Source: Flavobacterium sp. | GTDB taxonomy: Bacteria; Bacteroidota; Bacteroidia; Chitinophagales; Chitinophagaceae | Length of the DNA stretch: 40,858 nucleotides | Assembly (NCBI GenBank): GCA_030053925.1 | Contig: JASGCX010000030.1 | Coordinates: 1-40,858 of the forward strand | Direction of reading: 5' to 3' | Shown here: one piece after another, positions 19,201-24,793 of the stretch | Layout of the letters: every line of letters starts with the position of its first letter | Position numbering within the stretch: the first letter of the stretch is position 1 | The notes under the pieces: generated by a model | What the model saw: only the letters and a program-made list of their open reading frames with translations | Database searches by the model: none | What the model was told of the DNA's origin: nothing | Made by a program: the position numbers and the translations under genes

Positions 19201-20943
19201 AATCTAACATATGATGATAAAGAAGGTATAAGTAATATAACTTGGACGGTGTATGGTAAAATAAAAACCATTACCAAAACCAATGGTACTATTGTTAATT
19301 ATACCTACGATGCTACGGGTAACCGCATAAGTAAAAAGCTAACAAACCCAAGTGGAACCACCAAAGAAACCGACTATGTGCGTGATGCTGTGGGTAATGT
19401 GCTAAGTATATACACCAAAGAAAACACGGCCGACTTATACCAAACTGAGGTAGATATATATGGCACTAACCGCCTAGGTGTTTATAATGTAAACATTAAT
19501 GTAGATAATGTTGTAAACAACGCCACCGCTATGCCTGGTGCAGATGGTGATAAGGGCTATGCTTATAAATTTGAGCGAGGCAATAAGTTCTTTGAACTCA
19601 CCAACCACTTAGGTAATGTATTGGTAACGGTAACTGATAGATTGTTACAAGTGCCATTAAGTACCAATGCAACCTTACTAGGTAGTTACGAAGCCGATGT
19701 GGCTACCGCTACCGATTACTACCCTTTTGGTATGGCAATGCCTGGCCGCAATGGTAAAACCGTAACTGGTGGTGGCTGGGCTAGTGGTACTACCAAAGTA
19801 AATGGCGTAAGTATAAGCGAAACGCTTACATTAGATACTAGAACCAACAATACCCCTACCGAATACAAAGCTGCTACTAGCATTGAGTTTATTGATGGTT
19901 TTACAAGTGGTAGTGAAGATGAATTTACCGCCTTTATAGCCGATGCTAGTAATACAAGTATTAGTACAAATGGCAATGCTAGTGGTAGTAGTTTAGATAG
20001 TTACCGTTATGGCTTTAATGGTAAGGAAAATGATAAGGACATTAGTGAGGGTGGGCAGGATTATGGAATGCGGATTTATGATAGCAGGGTGGGTAGGTTT
20101 TTATCTGTTGACCCAATAGCAAAAGAATACCCTGAATTGACACCTTATCAGTTTGCAAGTAATACTCCGATTTGGGCAATTGATATTGATGGTTTGGAAG
20201 GAGGGATAGCATCACCAATGGGTGGGCAAAATGTTGTTGATGCACAAACTGCAAAAGATTATAATGCAGGTAAAAGTTGGTTTTCTCAACCTGCTTCCAG
20301 ATGGATGAAGCTTGGACTTGCTGCACAAATGAATGCTATTCAGCCAACTGAAGTATACAATGAGAATAGTTATCCAAATATGACCAAAGGGCAATATGTT
20401 GTAGCTTCAATGCTTCAATCGAATATAAATAACAGCCGATCTTCTCAATCATTTAGCAGCAGAAGTACAAGGCTACCTCAACAGCCACATGCTGAAGCTG
20501 AAGTAAATGTGGCAAAACCTAAATTAAATACATCCACTTTTGAGGATGTTCCGGTAAAGACAAATACTACAATAAATAAACCCGAACCACCAACTTTACA
20601 ACAAAAGAAAAAAACTTCAATAGCATCTGAAGCTATTGTTCGAGCCAGATTGAATACTCAATTAGCGCAAGATGAGATATTAATGGAAAAACCCCGGTTT
20701 TATATTAATGGTGGAAAGAATTACACAACTCCTGATTTTGCTATTTATAATACTAAAACTAATAGTTTTGTAAGAATACCAGATGCCAAAAATGGAGACG
20801 GTGGATTAACTAAGCCTCAGAGTATTTTAAACGAAAAAGGTGGCGAATTTAGGGGTTCTAGTAGGTATCCACAAGCAAAGCCACAATCAATAGCTCCTGG
20901 CATGGTAAAAGAAGAAAAAACGACGTTACCTTACCATAATTAA
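13300..20943 (+). CDS. Secreted RHS-repeat polymorphic toxin with PD-(D/E)xK nuclease tip
   Basis: A 2547-residue protein. The signal peptide ends near SLYAD (residue 28); an alternative ATG lies at 13309. Residues about 334-384 (VIQYFDGSLRLRQTV, VVAETFYDYQGRATIEVLPAP) match what I know as the DUF6443-type region. Residues about 695-1390 form a cysteine-rich stretch with few YD repeats. RHS/YD repeats run from about 1441 to 2180 (YYYDQAGNLVKTVAPEG, FDRLGRLVAS, YTYDATGNRISKK). The RHS-associated core spans about 2236-2302 (YDSRVGRFLSVDPI, YQFASNTP, DIDGLEGG). A proline- and lysine-rich linker leads to the tip, where Pro2478-Asp2479 and Asp2495-Ala-Lys2497 fit a PD-(D/E)xK nuclease active site, followed by GGLTKPQS. 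The tip is AT-rich compared with the core. The following small gene is the likely immunity gene. Nuclease activity is predicted, not shown. Confidence 0.85.
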   Translation: MKYMKQYILKVCVLLSAIIMLHCSLYADPITYKQVLGGQSTPLTIGAVMPNVIIPDYNDANTIAKEYSIKNLITLKVDEQFGNLITTDFKVTVKFNIHYTTAVDNIDRVLNDKTLTVDYKKGAGTKFTSLDHFSFGSAKKIWLVVTDINTYGGDWSKIAPFINLTAAITPQRDYKFLCTSEVATVNKAPVAAVYDECKISWTDANGVKPSYYDIEWAWVEKEELQLISDASLIFKNNATRVSLNPENVGTKEYTIPTLYDGEGFIFYRIRPVQLKQTGEVVNGQWSTDGLNINQIKQQIASTQAGKQPAGNFFIHSGHEDKLNWQSTTSFAEEGKRKTVIQYFDGSLRLRQTVTKDNQTQKTVVAETFYDYQGRATIEVLPAPTLQNVIKYVQQLNQFEDNASTATYPKELYDGFVSPATLCTKGAPKLQNISGASNYYSSQNPETNLANSVSRFIPDAGGYPYTETRYTPDNTGRIAAKSGVGASHQLGSNHETKYYYGSASQRELDALFGGEAGDASHYFKNMVRDANGQYSVSYVDMHGRTVATALAGKNPTNLNVLPSYATLPVDKISKDLLNNDANIINGKAIETNTALLVPKIDNYDFVYQLSPRDLALLNCKYNTTDIYNATYDLEITITNACGDIIYTKNETNKSSFNISFTLPQLAEGEYNISKRLSINEQKQVDYRTNIFLPNNTCKSLANFTNEFYAVVLSQNPNCKPTCQSCSTFLGSLQQFKTKYLEAAGYAIGAAVSDEMNAAISKSYYEAKAKCDALCDPAAQFNKLNEIRASMLEDMMPSSGQYANLYTPTSLYNIFSPQSTAPYIIPYKYPYTTNGGTGGIYASRLGVKDATVYNGTDVTNPQTFSTNFDAKWAQQLLPYHPEYCKLNIAEAVLKSSYDLDARMEATDKYTDAVTKGYISNNILDNDPFFSGSGIAYKAQMDAKLNKYVRFTHRIFILNIEVFTLTMWQTAYVAVFCKNVPETNRAACASAAPQYPSNFPPLSSCGADWDYFWRSFRSMYLTEKERLVNQYLSDQCPTVSNTTLVNNGFRVYFDSNPAKISDAGDGTGASMPTDKNSADEAIQKQYEANCRSNTTRWTNILLSCPQIAGIANVTTKQALIHDIIEGFVGICKSGCTVTNPIGASTLPNGNSFQSVLANTLSAYGLAANEFCNGYLFDWPKPYDKQVALSNKVIIDPPKPESCECVRLSQINQEYRGSQSLSSYLFKRYNTTISQATLDILLASCAGNNNCNFLAEPISLPPVLQCNVNKSVCISCIEYNVYKTAFQTEFAQSSYAQAPYKNFDADAEPSKLAANQFFAQYMNFKTGFSKDWADYLAFDISCNGDGSGNTYATASESPQTNMSITYDKKLCGSGVVFGPVTPVTKNPCDDLQKLAVYAGYEQYELNKQNLIDNFDKKYIEKCLEAKNAEVFTVSHTVAEYHYTLYYYDQAGNLVKTVAPEGVRPNYSASYLNAVASDRKNNTNYAAPPAHVMATQYRYNSLNQVVAQITPDGGESHFWFDRLGRLVASQNAKQKPLNRYSYTVHDALGRVKEVGEKALGSNSPMSQTISRNQTALNNWINGGGTPREQITRTIYDYAHSALCNAGSTSSIGNVLCQQNLRNRVSYSMVINSESGAIPDLTTSGWASATFYSYDVHGNVDVLLHSYRQGAMAAHNEFKKVTYSYDLISGKVNSIAYQPNQPDAFYHQYAYDGENKVIKVYTSKDSLVWERDATYDFYRHGSLARMELGDNRVQGIDYAYTIQGWLKGVNTTGVSTYDMGKDGLIPSQGGSGAAKDAYGYSLNYFAGDYTTINTTVTPFATIATQRIVDNTLGYNINAGGDLYNGNIAAMLVNIPKLGAANVYNYAFDQLNRIVGMDAYNGLNTTNNSFTPAYIQDYKERISYDANGNILHYLRNGTTQGGRPLAMDQMHYSYIPNTNQLDHITDDVNGTATNNYTVDIDDQVIGNYHYDAIGNLTYDDKEGISNITWTVYGKIKTITKTNGTIVNYTYDATGNRISKKLTNPSGTTKETDYVRDAVGNVLSIYTKENTADLYQTEVDIYGTNRLGVYNVNINVDNVVNNATAMPGADGDKGYAYKFERGNKFFELTNHLGNVLVTVTDRLLQVPLSTNATLLGSYEADVATATDYYPFGMAMPGRNGKTVTGGGWASGTTKVNGVSISETLTLDTRTNNTPTEYKAATSIEFIDGFTSGSEDEFTAFIADASNTSISTNGNASGSSLDSYRYGFNGKENDKDISEGGQDYGMRIYDSRVGRFLSVDPIAKEYPELTPYQFASNTPIWAIDIDGLEGGIASPMGGQNVVDAQTAKDYNAGKSWFSQPASRWMKLGLAAQMNAIQPTEVYNENSYPNMTKGQYVVASMLQSNINNSRSSQSFSSRSTRLPQQPHAEAEVNVAKPKLNTSTFEDVPVKTNTTINKPEPPTLQQKKKTSIASEAIVRARLNTQLAQDEILMEKPRFYINGGKNYTTPDFAIYNTKTNSFVRIPDAKNGDGGLTKPQSILNEKGGEFRGSSRYPQAKPQSIAPGMVKEEKTTLPYHN
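19543..19926 (+). repeat. 384-bp block duplicated in the orphan RHS tip (copy 1)
   Basis: This stretch inside the RHS gene is colinear, without gaps, with 22999-23382. I count about a dozen mismatches by eye, most of them in the first 110 bp; the last 280 bp or so are almost identical. Outside the block the two loci diverge at once, including in the RHS core and the tip. It is probably the homology used for tip exchange. Confidence 0.9.
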
Positions 20944-20957
20944 TAGCAATAAATCTA

Positions 20958-21617
20958 ATGATTTCAAATAGTAGAGATATAAAAGAGAAAATCGCTTTGC
21001 TGCTTAATGAACGGTTAAAGCAAAATGGTTTTGTATATAAGAAAACAAGTAATGAATTTATCATTAGTGAAAATGATTGCATTTTTATTTTTAATATGCT
21101 GCTAACCGCATGGAGCGACCATTATTCATTGGGTGTCCGATTGTATATTAGTCAGAAAAAAGTAGAGAAAATTTATGAAGATATTCTTGGAAAATCACAT
21201 AAACTGACCATTGGTAATTCTATCGAAAGGATATCTAAAAGTTCAGATGGAAGAGAAGTGATAAATGGTGACATGGTTATACTTTTAATCCAAGATGAAG
21301 ATTTAGAAGCAGCCGTCGAAACTTTGGAAAGGTATTATAATGATATTGCAAAACCTTATTTTGAGCAGTATCAAACATTAGATGCGATAAATGACATTAT
21401 GAATAATCCTCCTTTTGAATATTGTCCTGCACATGTTGGAGGGAATTTTGATGATAGATGTATGAAAGGTTTAATTGTCGCAAGACTTGTTGATAATCCC
21501 AATTATGAGCATTTGGTAGCTATATATGACGAAGCAATTAAAGAAACAATGAATACGAAATCAATTGAAAATTATTATCGGGTTAGAGAATATCTTATGT
21601 ATAATCGTATTAAGTAA
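20958..21617 (+). CDS. Probable immunity protein for the RHS nuclease tip
   Basis: A 219-residue, mostly hydrophilic protein without signal peptide or membrane segment, so cytoplasmic. It begins 14 nt after the RHS gene on the same strand, the standard position for the immunity gene of a polymorphic toxin. The N-terminal part (KQNGFVYKKTSNEFII) has a pattern reminiscent of DUF4304-like immunity proteins, but I would not commit to that family. Its very low GC matches the toxin tip and contrasts with the RHS core, consistent with tip and immunity moving as one cassette. A cytoplasmic location fits protection against a nuclease. Immunity function is inferred from position and composition. Confidence 0.7.
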   Translation: MISNSRDIKEKIALLLNERLKQNGFVYKKTSNEFIISENDCIFIFNMLLTAWSDHYSLGVRLYISQKKVEKIYEDILGKSHKLTIGNSIERISKSSDGREVINGDMVILLIQDEDLEAAVETLERYYNDIAKPYFEQYQTLDAINDIMNNPPFEYCPAHVGGNFDDRCMKGLIVARLVDNPNYEHLVAIYDEAIKETMNTKSIENYYRVREYLMYNRIK

Positions 21618-21841
21618 AAATAAGAGCATGAAATCGCTCAACTAGGCGTAGTGTGGTATCCTCGCACTTGGCGTATGGCTTTGCCTACGCTGTAAAACAC
21701 AACAACCGATGCCTAATCACCTACTTTTTTTCTGCTGTTTTTTCTTATCATTAAAATAGTAGGGTCTTGTTATAATGGCAGAGTCGGCAGGTGCAGGTGC
21801 TGGTAAGTGCCTTGTCATGCGAGGGTTATAGAGCCTCATAC

Positions 21842-21902
21842 CGCTCTTCGACTTGTTCCGCAAGGGCAAGTCGAAGCACAGATAAAAGGCATCTCTGATG
21901 CC
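21842..21902. repeat. Double-hairpin element, copy A
   Basis: CGCTCTTC opens the unit. A 10-bp stem, CTTCGACTTG/CAAGTCGAAG, with an 11-nt loop (21846-21876), is followed by a second stem, GGCATC-TCT-GATGCC (21888-21902). A T-rich stretch (TGTTTTG) follows, so the second hairpin could work as a weak terminator. Copy B at 21988-22049 has the same layout with different but still paired stem bases. Confidence 0.75.
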
Positions 21903-21922
21903 TGTTTTGTCCTAAAGGGTAC

Positions 21923-21961
21923 TTAAAGCACACTTGAAGCGTAGTTGAAGCACAGTTGAAG
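21923..21961. repeat. Four 11-nt phased TTGAAGC-type repeats
   Basis: TTAAAGC at 21923, TTGAAGC at 21934, TTGAAGC at 21945 and TTGAAG at 21956 are spaced exactly 11 nt apart, close to one helical turn. They sit between the two double-hairpin copies. The function is unknown; the phasing could suit cooperative protein binding on one DNA face. Confidence 0.55.
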
Positions 21962-21987
21962 AACTAGTATAGTACCAAATACTTTTT

Positions 21988-22049
21988 CGCTCTTCTAGAT
22001 GTTGGTTTATGCCATCTAGAAGTGCAGACAAATAGGCATTTGTAATGCC
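21988..22049. repeat. Double-hairpin element, copy B
   Basis: This copy has the same CGCTCTTC opening as copy A. Its first stem is CTTCTAGATG/CATCTAGAAG with an 11-nt loop (21992-22022). Its second stem is GGCATT-TGT-AATGCC (22035-22049). The six inner pairs of stem 1 and the last pair of stem 2 belong to the part that differs between the copies, yet pairing is kept. It ends 36 nt before the next gene. Confidence 0.75.
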
Positions 22050-22084
22050 CAAATAAAACTTTTTAAAACCAAACAAATAAACAC

Positions 22085-22543
22085 ATGCAGTATTGTAAAA
22101 CCATCTTTTCTTTTATCATTGTAATGGCATTTTGTGGTAACATAAATGCGCAACAACAAGCATTATCCCCCAAGCAGCAACAAATAAACACCCTCATTAA
22201 GGTAAGTGGTGCAGAGCAAGAAACCAGACTAATATTAGAGACTTCTGTAGATGCACTAGCCAAACAAAAGCCCAATATACCAGCCCACGTATGGGCAGAG
22301 ATAAAGGCACAGGTAAACTATAAACAGTTTATCAGTAATTTAGACAGTGTATATAATGCCAATTGCACTATAGTAGAAATAAGAGAGCTAGTTACATTTT
22401 ATAAAACCACGGCAGATAAATCTAAATTATCGCTAAAACCAGAACTTAAAGAAGCTATTTACAAAGTCAGCAAGCAATTTGGTAAATCGGTGAATGAAAC
22501 AATTGCAGCCGTATTTACAAAAAATGGATTGAGCTTACAATAA
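22085..22543 (+). CDS. Secreted DUF2059-like protein
   Basis: A 152-residue protein with a signal peptide (MQYCKTIFSFIIVMAFCGNINAQ). The mature part is helical. It contains the pattern CTIVEIRELVTFYKTTADKS near residues 98-117, which matches the conserved 'EL..FY.T..G' core of DUF2059 proteins, a small periplasmic family of unknown biochemical role. The length fits a one-domain family member. It stands alone between the structured intergenic repeats and a RAYT remnant, with no close same-strand partner, so its context gives no clear functional hint. It appears intact. Confidence 0.75.
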   Translation: MQYCKTIFSFIIVMAFCGNINAQQQALSPKQQQINTLIKVSGAEQETRLILETSVDALAKQKPNIPAHVWAEIKAQVNYKQFISNLDSVYNANCTIVEIRELVTFYKTTADKSKLSLKPELKEAIYKVSKQFGKSVNETIAAVFTKNGLSLQ

Positions 22544-22556
22544 ATAATCAAAACTC

Positions 22557-22999
22557 CGCCTTGGTTCGTGTCCTCACGAACCATTATATCATGTACCTTT
22601 AGGCAAGTTTAAATTATTGTCAATTGTCACAACCAACCACCCAAAAGAGAAAATCATATATAGAAATAGGCCGTTTGTATTTTTGGACAGCAACAATAAA
22701 CAGTTGGTATAAATTGTTAGATAAAGATGTTGTAAAAGACATTATAGCGACCAACAAAAGTTATGAATTTTGGCAACGAGATTCTTTGACTTTTAAATTA
22801 ACGCAAAGGGCTACTGTCATTCAAAAAATAGAGTACATTCGTAATAATCCTGTGGCTAAACATTGAAACTTGGCAGCAACAAGAGAACAATATATGTATT
22901 CATCAGCACAGGTTTATCATACTTGCGAGAATGATTTTGGGTTCTTACAACATATTATGGCTGTGGTTTGAGTGGTTCGTGAGGACACGAACCAAGGCG
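22557..22999 (+). mobile_element. RAYT element 1 bounded by 27-bp inverted palindromic ends
   Basis: The left end (22557-22583) and right end (22973-22999) are perfect 27-bp inverted copies of each other. Each contains a hairpin with arms GGTTCGTG and CACGAACC and a 4-nt loop, TCCT on the left and AGGA on the right. Between them lies a broken transposase gene of the REP-associated tyrosine (Y1/IS200-like) type. REP-type palindromes in inverted orientation around such a gene are known for this family. Confidence 0.8.
22624..22971 (+). pseudogene. Degenerate RAYT transposase, HUH region deleted (copy 1)
   Basis: The frame reads from a TTG at 22624 through KRKSYIEIGRLYFWTATINSW, typical of the start of RAYT proteins. 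It then jumps to NKSYEFWQRDSL and KIEYIRNNPVAKH, which belong to the C-terminal part containing the YIxxNPV motif. The central section with the His-x-His metal-binding motif is absent. A TGA at 22864-22866 replaces the TGG present in copy 2 and breaks the frame; the downstream part (YSSAQVYHTCEND) is still readable to 22971. The product cannot be active. Copy 2 carries the same internal deletion. Confidence 0.8.
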
Positions 23000-24324
23000 A
23001 TGGTGATAAGGGCTATGCTTATAAATTTGAAAGAGGCAATAAGTTTTACGAATTGCATAACCACTTAGGTAATGTATTGGTAACGGTAACTGACAGATTG
23101 TTACAAGTGCCATTAAGTACCAATGCAACCTTACTAGGTAGTTACGAAGCCGATGTGGCTACCGCTACCGATTACTACCCTTTTGGTATGGCAATGCCTG
23201 GCCGCAATGGTAAAACCGTAACTGGTGGTGGCTGGGCTAGTGGTACTACCAAAGTAAATGGCGTAAGTATAAGCGAAACGCTTACATTAGATACTAGAAC
23301 CAACAATACCCCTACCGAATACAAAGCTGCTACTAGCATTGAGTTTATTGATGGGTTTACAAGTGGTAGTGAAGATGAATTTGTAGCATTAATTGCCGAT
23401 GCTACAAATTCAACAACAAATGGTAATGGAACTGGCAGTAATGCGAATGCTGTAAGTGGGTATCGTTACGGGTTTAATAAAATGGAAAAGGATAATGAGA
23501 TAAAAGGCGAAGGGAATAGCTATGATTTTGGAGCAAGGATATATGACCCACGATTAGGCAGGTGGTTAAGTTTAGACCCTTTAATGGAAAAATATCCTGC
23601 ATTAAGTCCCTATAACTTTTGTGCAAATAATCCTATCATTTTTATTGATATGGATGGGAAAGATTTCATTCTTTCTACTAATTACACTTATGATGGTGTT
23701 GCATCACCAACAAGCATACACCAACTTGGAGGTACTTCACTCAATAAAACCAGCCCATTAGCTTTAGCATATAACACAAAAACGAAAGAGTTTGATTTTA
23801 CTTTAAATGTAAATGTTCAATTCACTTCCAATTTTACAGCAAGTGGTGGTGGAAGTATGGAAAAAGAAAATCCAGGACTTTATAGAGAAGTTAAAGCTCA
23901 CGAAGATGGACACGTACAGCAATTTTTTGAAGCAGCCAAAAAAAGTACATCTGTTACAATTAATATAGGAGGTAAGCCAGTTACTTATTCAGGCAGACCA
24001 GACCAAATATTAACTAAAGCATACAACGCATTTGATGTAAAGCTAAAAGCAGAAACACAAACCAAAATAAACAATGGCGAATTTAAAACACAAGCTGAAG
24101 TTGATGCTTATCAAAAAGCTGAAACAGACAAATTTATGACCACAACATTTACTGACCTCCGAGATAAGGTAATTAAGAAAATTGGCGATAATCTAAAAAC
24201 AGGAATGACGGGTGATAAAGAAACAGATGCAAATAAGAGAGCTGAAAAAAAATTAGGAACAGGAACAATAAAATATAACAATGGCAAAACACCAGTTAAA
24301 TATAAGGGTAAGCAATTACGTTAG
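22972..24324 (+). CDS. Orphan RHS C-terminal module with HExxH metallopeptidase-like tip
   Basis: The frame opens at a GTG at 22972 inside the right-hand palindrome of RAYT element 1, with no signal peptide or YD-repeat shell. Residues about 10-137 are nearly identical to the RHS protein at 13300-20943 (DKGYAYKFERGNKFYEL, DYYPFGMAMPGRNG). A diverged RHS core follows (FGARIYDPRLGRWLSLDPL, YNFCANNP, DMDGKD), then an unrelated tip. His310-Glu-Asp-Gly-His314 in the tip (VKAHEDGHVQQFF) fits the zincin HExxH motif, so a peptidase toxin is likely. The basic C-terminus overlaps the next gene by 44 nt. It looks like a silent reserve tip that recombination could place onto the full RHS gene; a gene decayed at its 5' end is the alternative. 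Expression from the GTG is uncertain. Confidence 0.75.
   Translation: MVREDTNQGDGDKGYAYKFERGNKFYELHNHLGNVLVTVTDRLLQVPLSTNATLLGSYEADVATATDYYPFGMAMPGRNGKTVTGGGWASGTTKVNGVSISETLTLDTRTNNTPTEYKAATSIEFIDGFTSGSEDEFVALIADATNSTTNGNGTGSNANAVSGYRYGFNKMEKDNEIKGEGNSYDFGARIYDPRLGRWLSLDPLMEKYPALSPYNFCANNPIIFIDMDGKDFILSTNYTYDGVASPTSIHQLGGTSLNKTSPLALAYNTKTKEFDFTLNVNVQFTSNFTASGGGSMEKENPGLYREVKAHEDGHVQQFFEAAKKSTSVTINIGGKPVTYSGRPDQILTKAYNAFDVKLKAETQTKINNGEFKTQAEVDAYQKAETDKFMTTTFTDLRDKVIKKIGDNLKTGMTGDKETDANKRAEKKLGTGTIKYNNGKTPVKYKGKQLR
22999..23382 (+). repeat. 384-bp block duplicated from the RHS gene (copy 2)
   Basis: This block is colinear with 19543-19926. It begins at the last base of the RAYT right end and stops at the shared GAAGATGAATTT. 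It encodes the segment just before the RHS core in both genes. Confidence 0.9.
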
Positions 24325-24760
24325 TTTAGTTTTTTTATTTGCGTTTACATTGCTTCAAAATAGTTGTAATGCTCAAATAGAAAAGAAACCTAAACTTAGT
24401 CCTTCAAATTATAAACCAAAATTTGAAAATGAAAAATCATTGGGTAACAATATTTTTAATGTGTCCTATCAAATGAAAATTTATGCAGATAGTCTGAATA
24501 GTCTTAAAAATAGCGATAATCTACCCTCTTTTGTATTCAATGCTTGCTTTGATAATCAGCCGGTTTATTGGACAAATTTACATACAGCAATATCGTTGCG
24601 TAAAATGGTTTTAGATAGTGTTACAAATAAAATAGCTTTAGAGAGGTTAAGCAATGATAATAGATTAACTGATGTCTGTAAAAGTTGCAAAGACATTAAA
24701 ATTCCATTACTTGAAAAATCATTTAGTGAATTATCTAAAGAACGATTAAAGGAATTATAA
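24281..24760 (+). CDS. Probable lipoprotein immunity protein for the orphan metallopeptidase tip
   Basis: A 159-residue protein overlapping the end of the orphan tip gene by 44 nt in another frame. The N-terminus has a hydrophobic segment (YVSLVFLFAFTLLQ) leading to a lipobox-like LQNSC, so the mature protein is probably a lipoprotein anchored in the cell envelope from Cys29. The remainder is hydrophilic and has three further cysteines in its C-terminal half, two of them in DVCKSCKD. I do not recognise a family. Position directly behind a toxin tip plus envelope location suggest immunity against a peptidase acting in the periplasm; this is inferred. A terminator follows at once. Confidence 0.6.
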   Translation: MAKHQLNIRVSNYVSLVFLFAFTLLQNSCNAQIEKKPKLSPSNYKPKFENEKSLGNNIFNVSYQMKIYADSLNSLKNSDNLPSFVFNACFDNQPVYWTNLHTAISLRKMVLDSVTNKIALERLSNDNRLTDVCKSCKDIKIPLLEKSFSELSKERLKEL

Positions 24761-24766
24761 TTTTAA

Positions 24767-24793
24767 GCCACCAAAATTTGGTGGCTATTTTTT
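24767..24793 (+). terminator. Rho-independent terminator after the orphan toxin/immunity pair
   Basis: The perfect palindrome GCCACCAAAATTTGGTGGC (24767-24785) is followed by TATTTTTT. It starts 7 nt after the stop codon of the lipoprotein gene. Confidence 0.85.

Larger units (their letters stand above)
21618..22084. other. 467-bp structured intergenic region
   Basis: I see no convincing gene here. The stretch is full of short inverted repeats. One hairpin, GCGTA-(T)-GGC-TTT-GCC-TACGC, lies at 21671-21690. Two copies of a double-hairpin element lie at 21842-21902 and 21988-22049. Between these copies is a four-fold TTGAAGC-type tandem with an 11-nt period. The region lies between the RHS immunity gene and a DUF2059-like gene. 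It may encode a small RNA or hold extragenic palindromic repeats. Confidence 0.6.

Noticed and set aside
13300..20943. Type VI secretion RHS effector
   Set aside because: A signal peptide is present, no PAAR domain is seen, and no VgrG or Hcp gene is in the window.
22557..22999. Classical DDE insertion sequence with terminal inverted repeats
   Set aside because: The encoded protein is of the Y1/HUH RAYT type; the inverted ends are REP-style palindromes, and no target-site duplication is visible.
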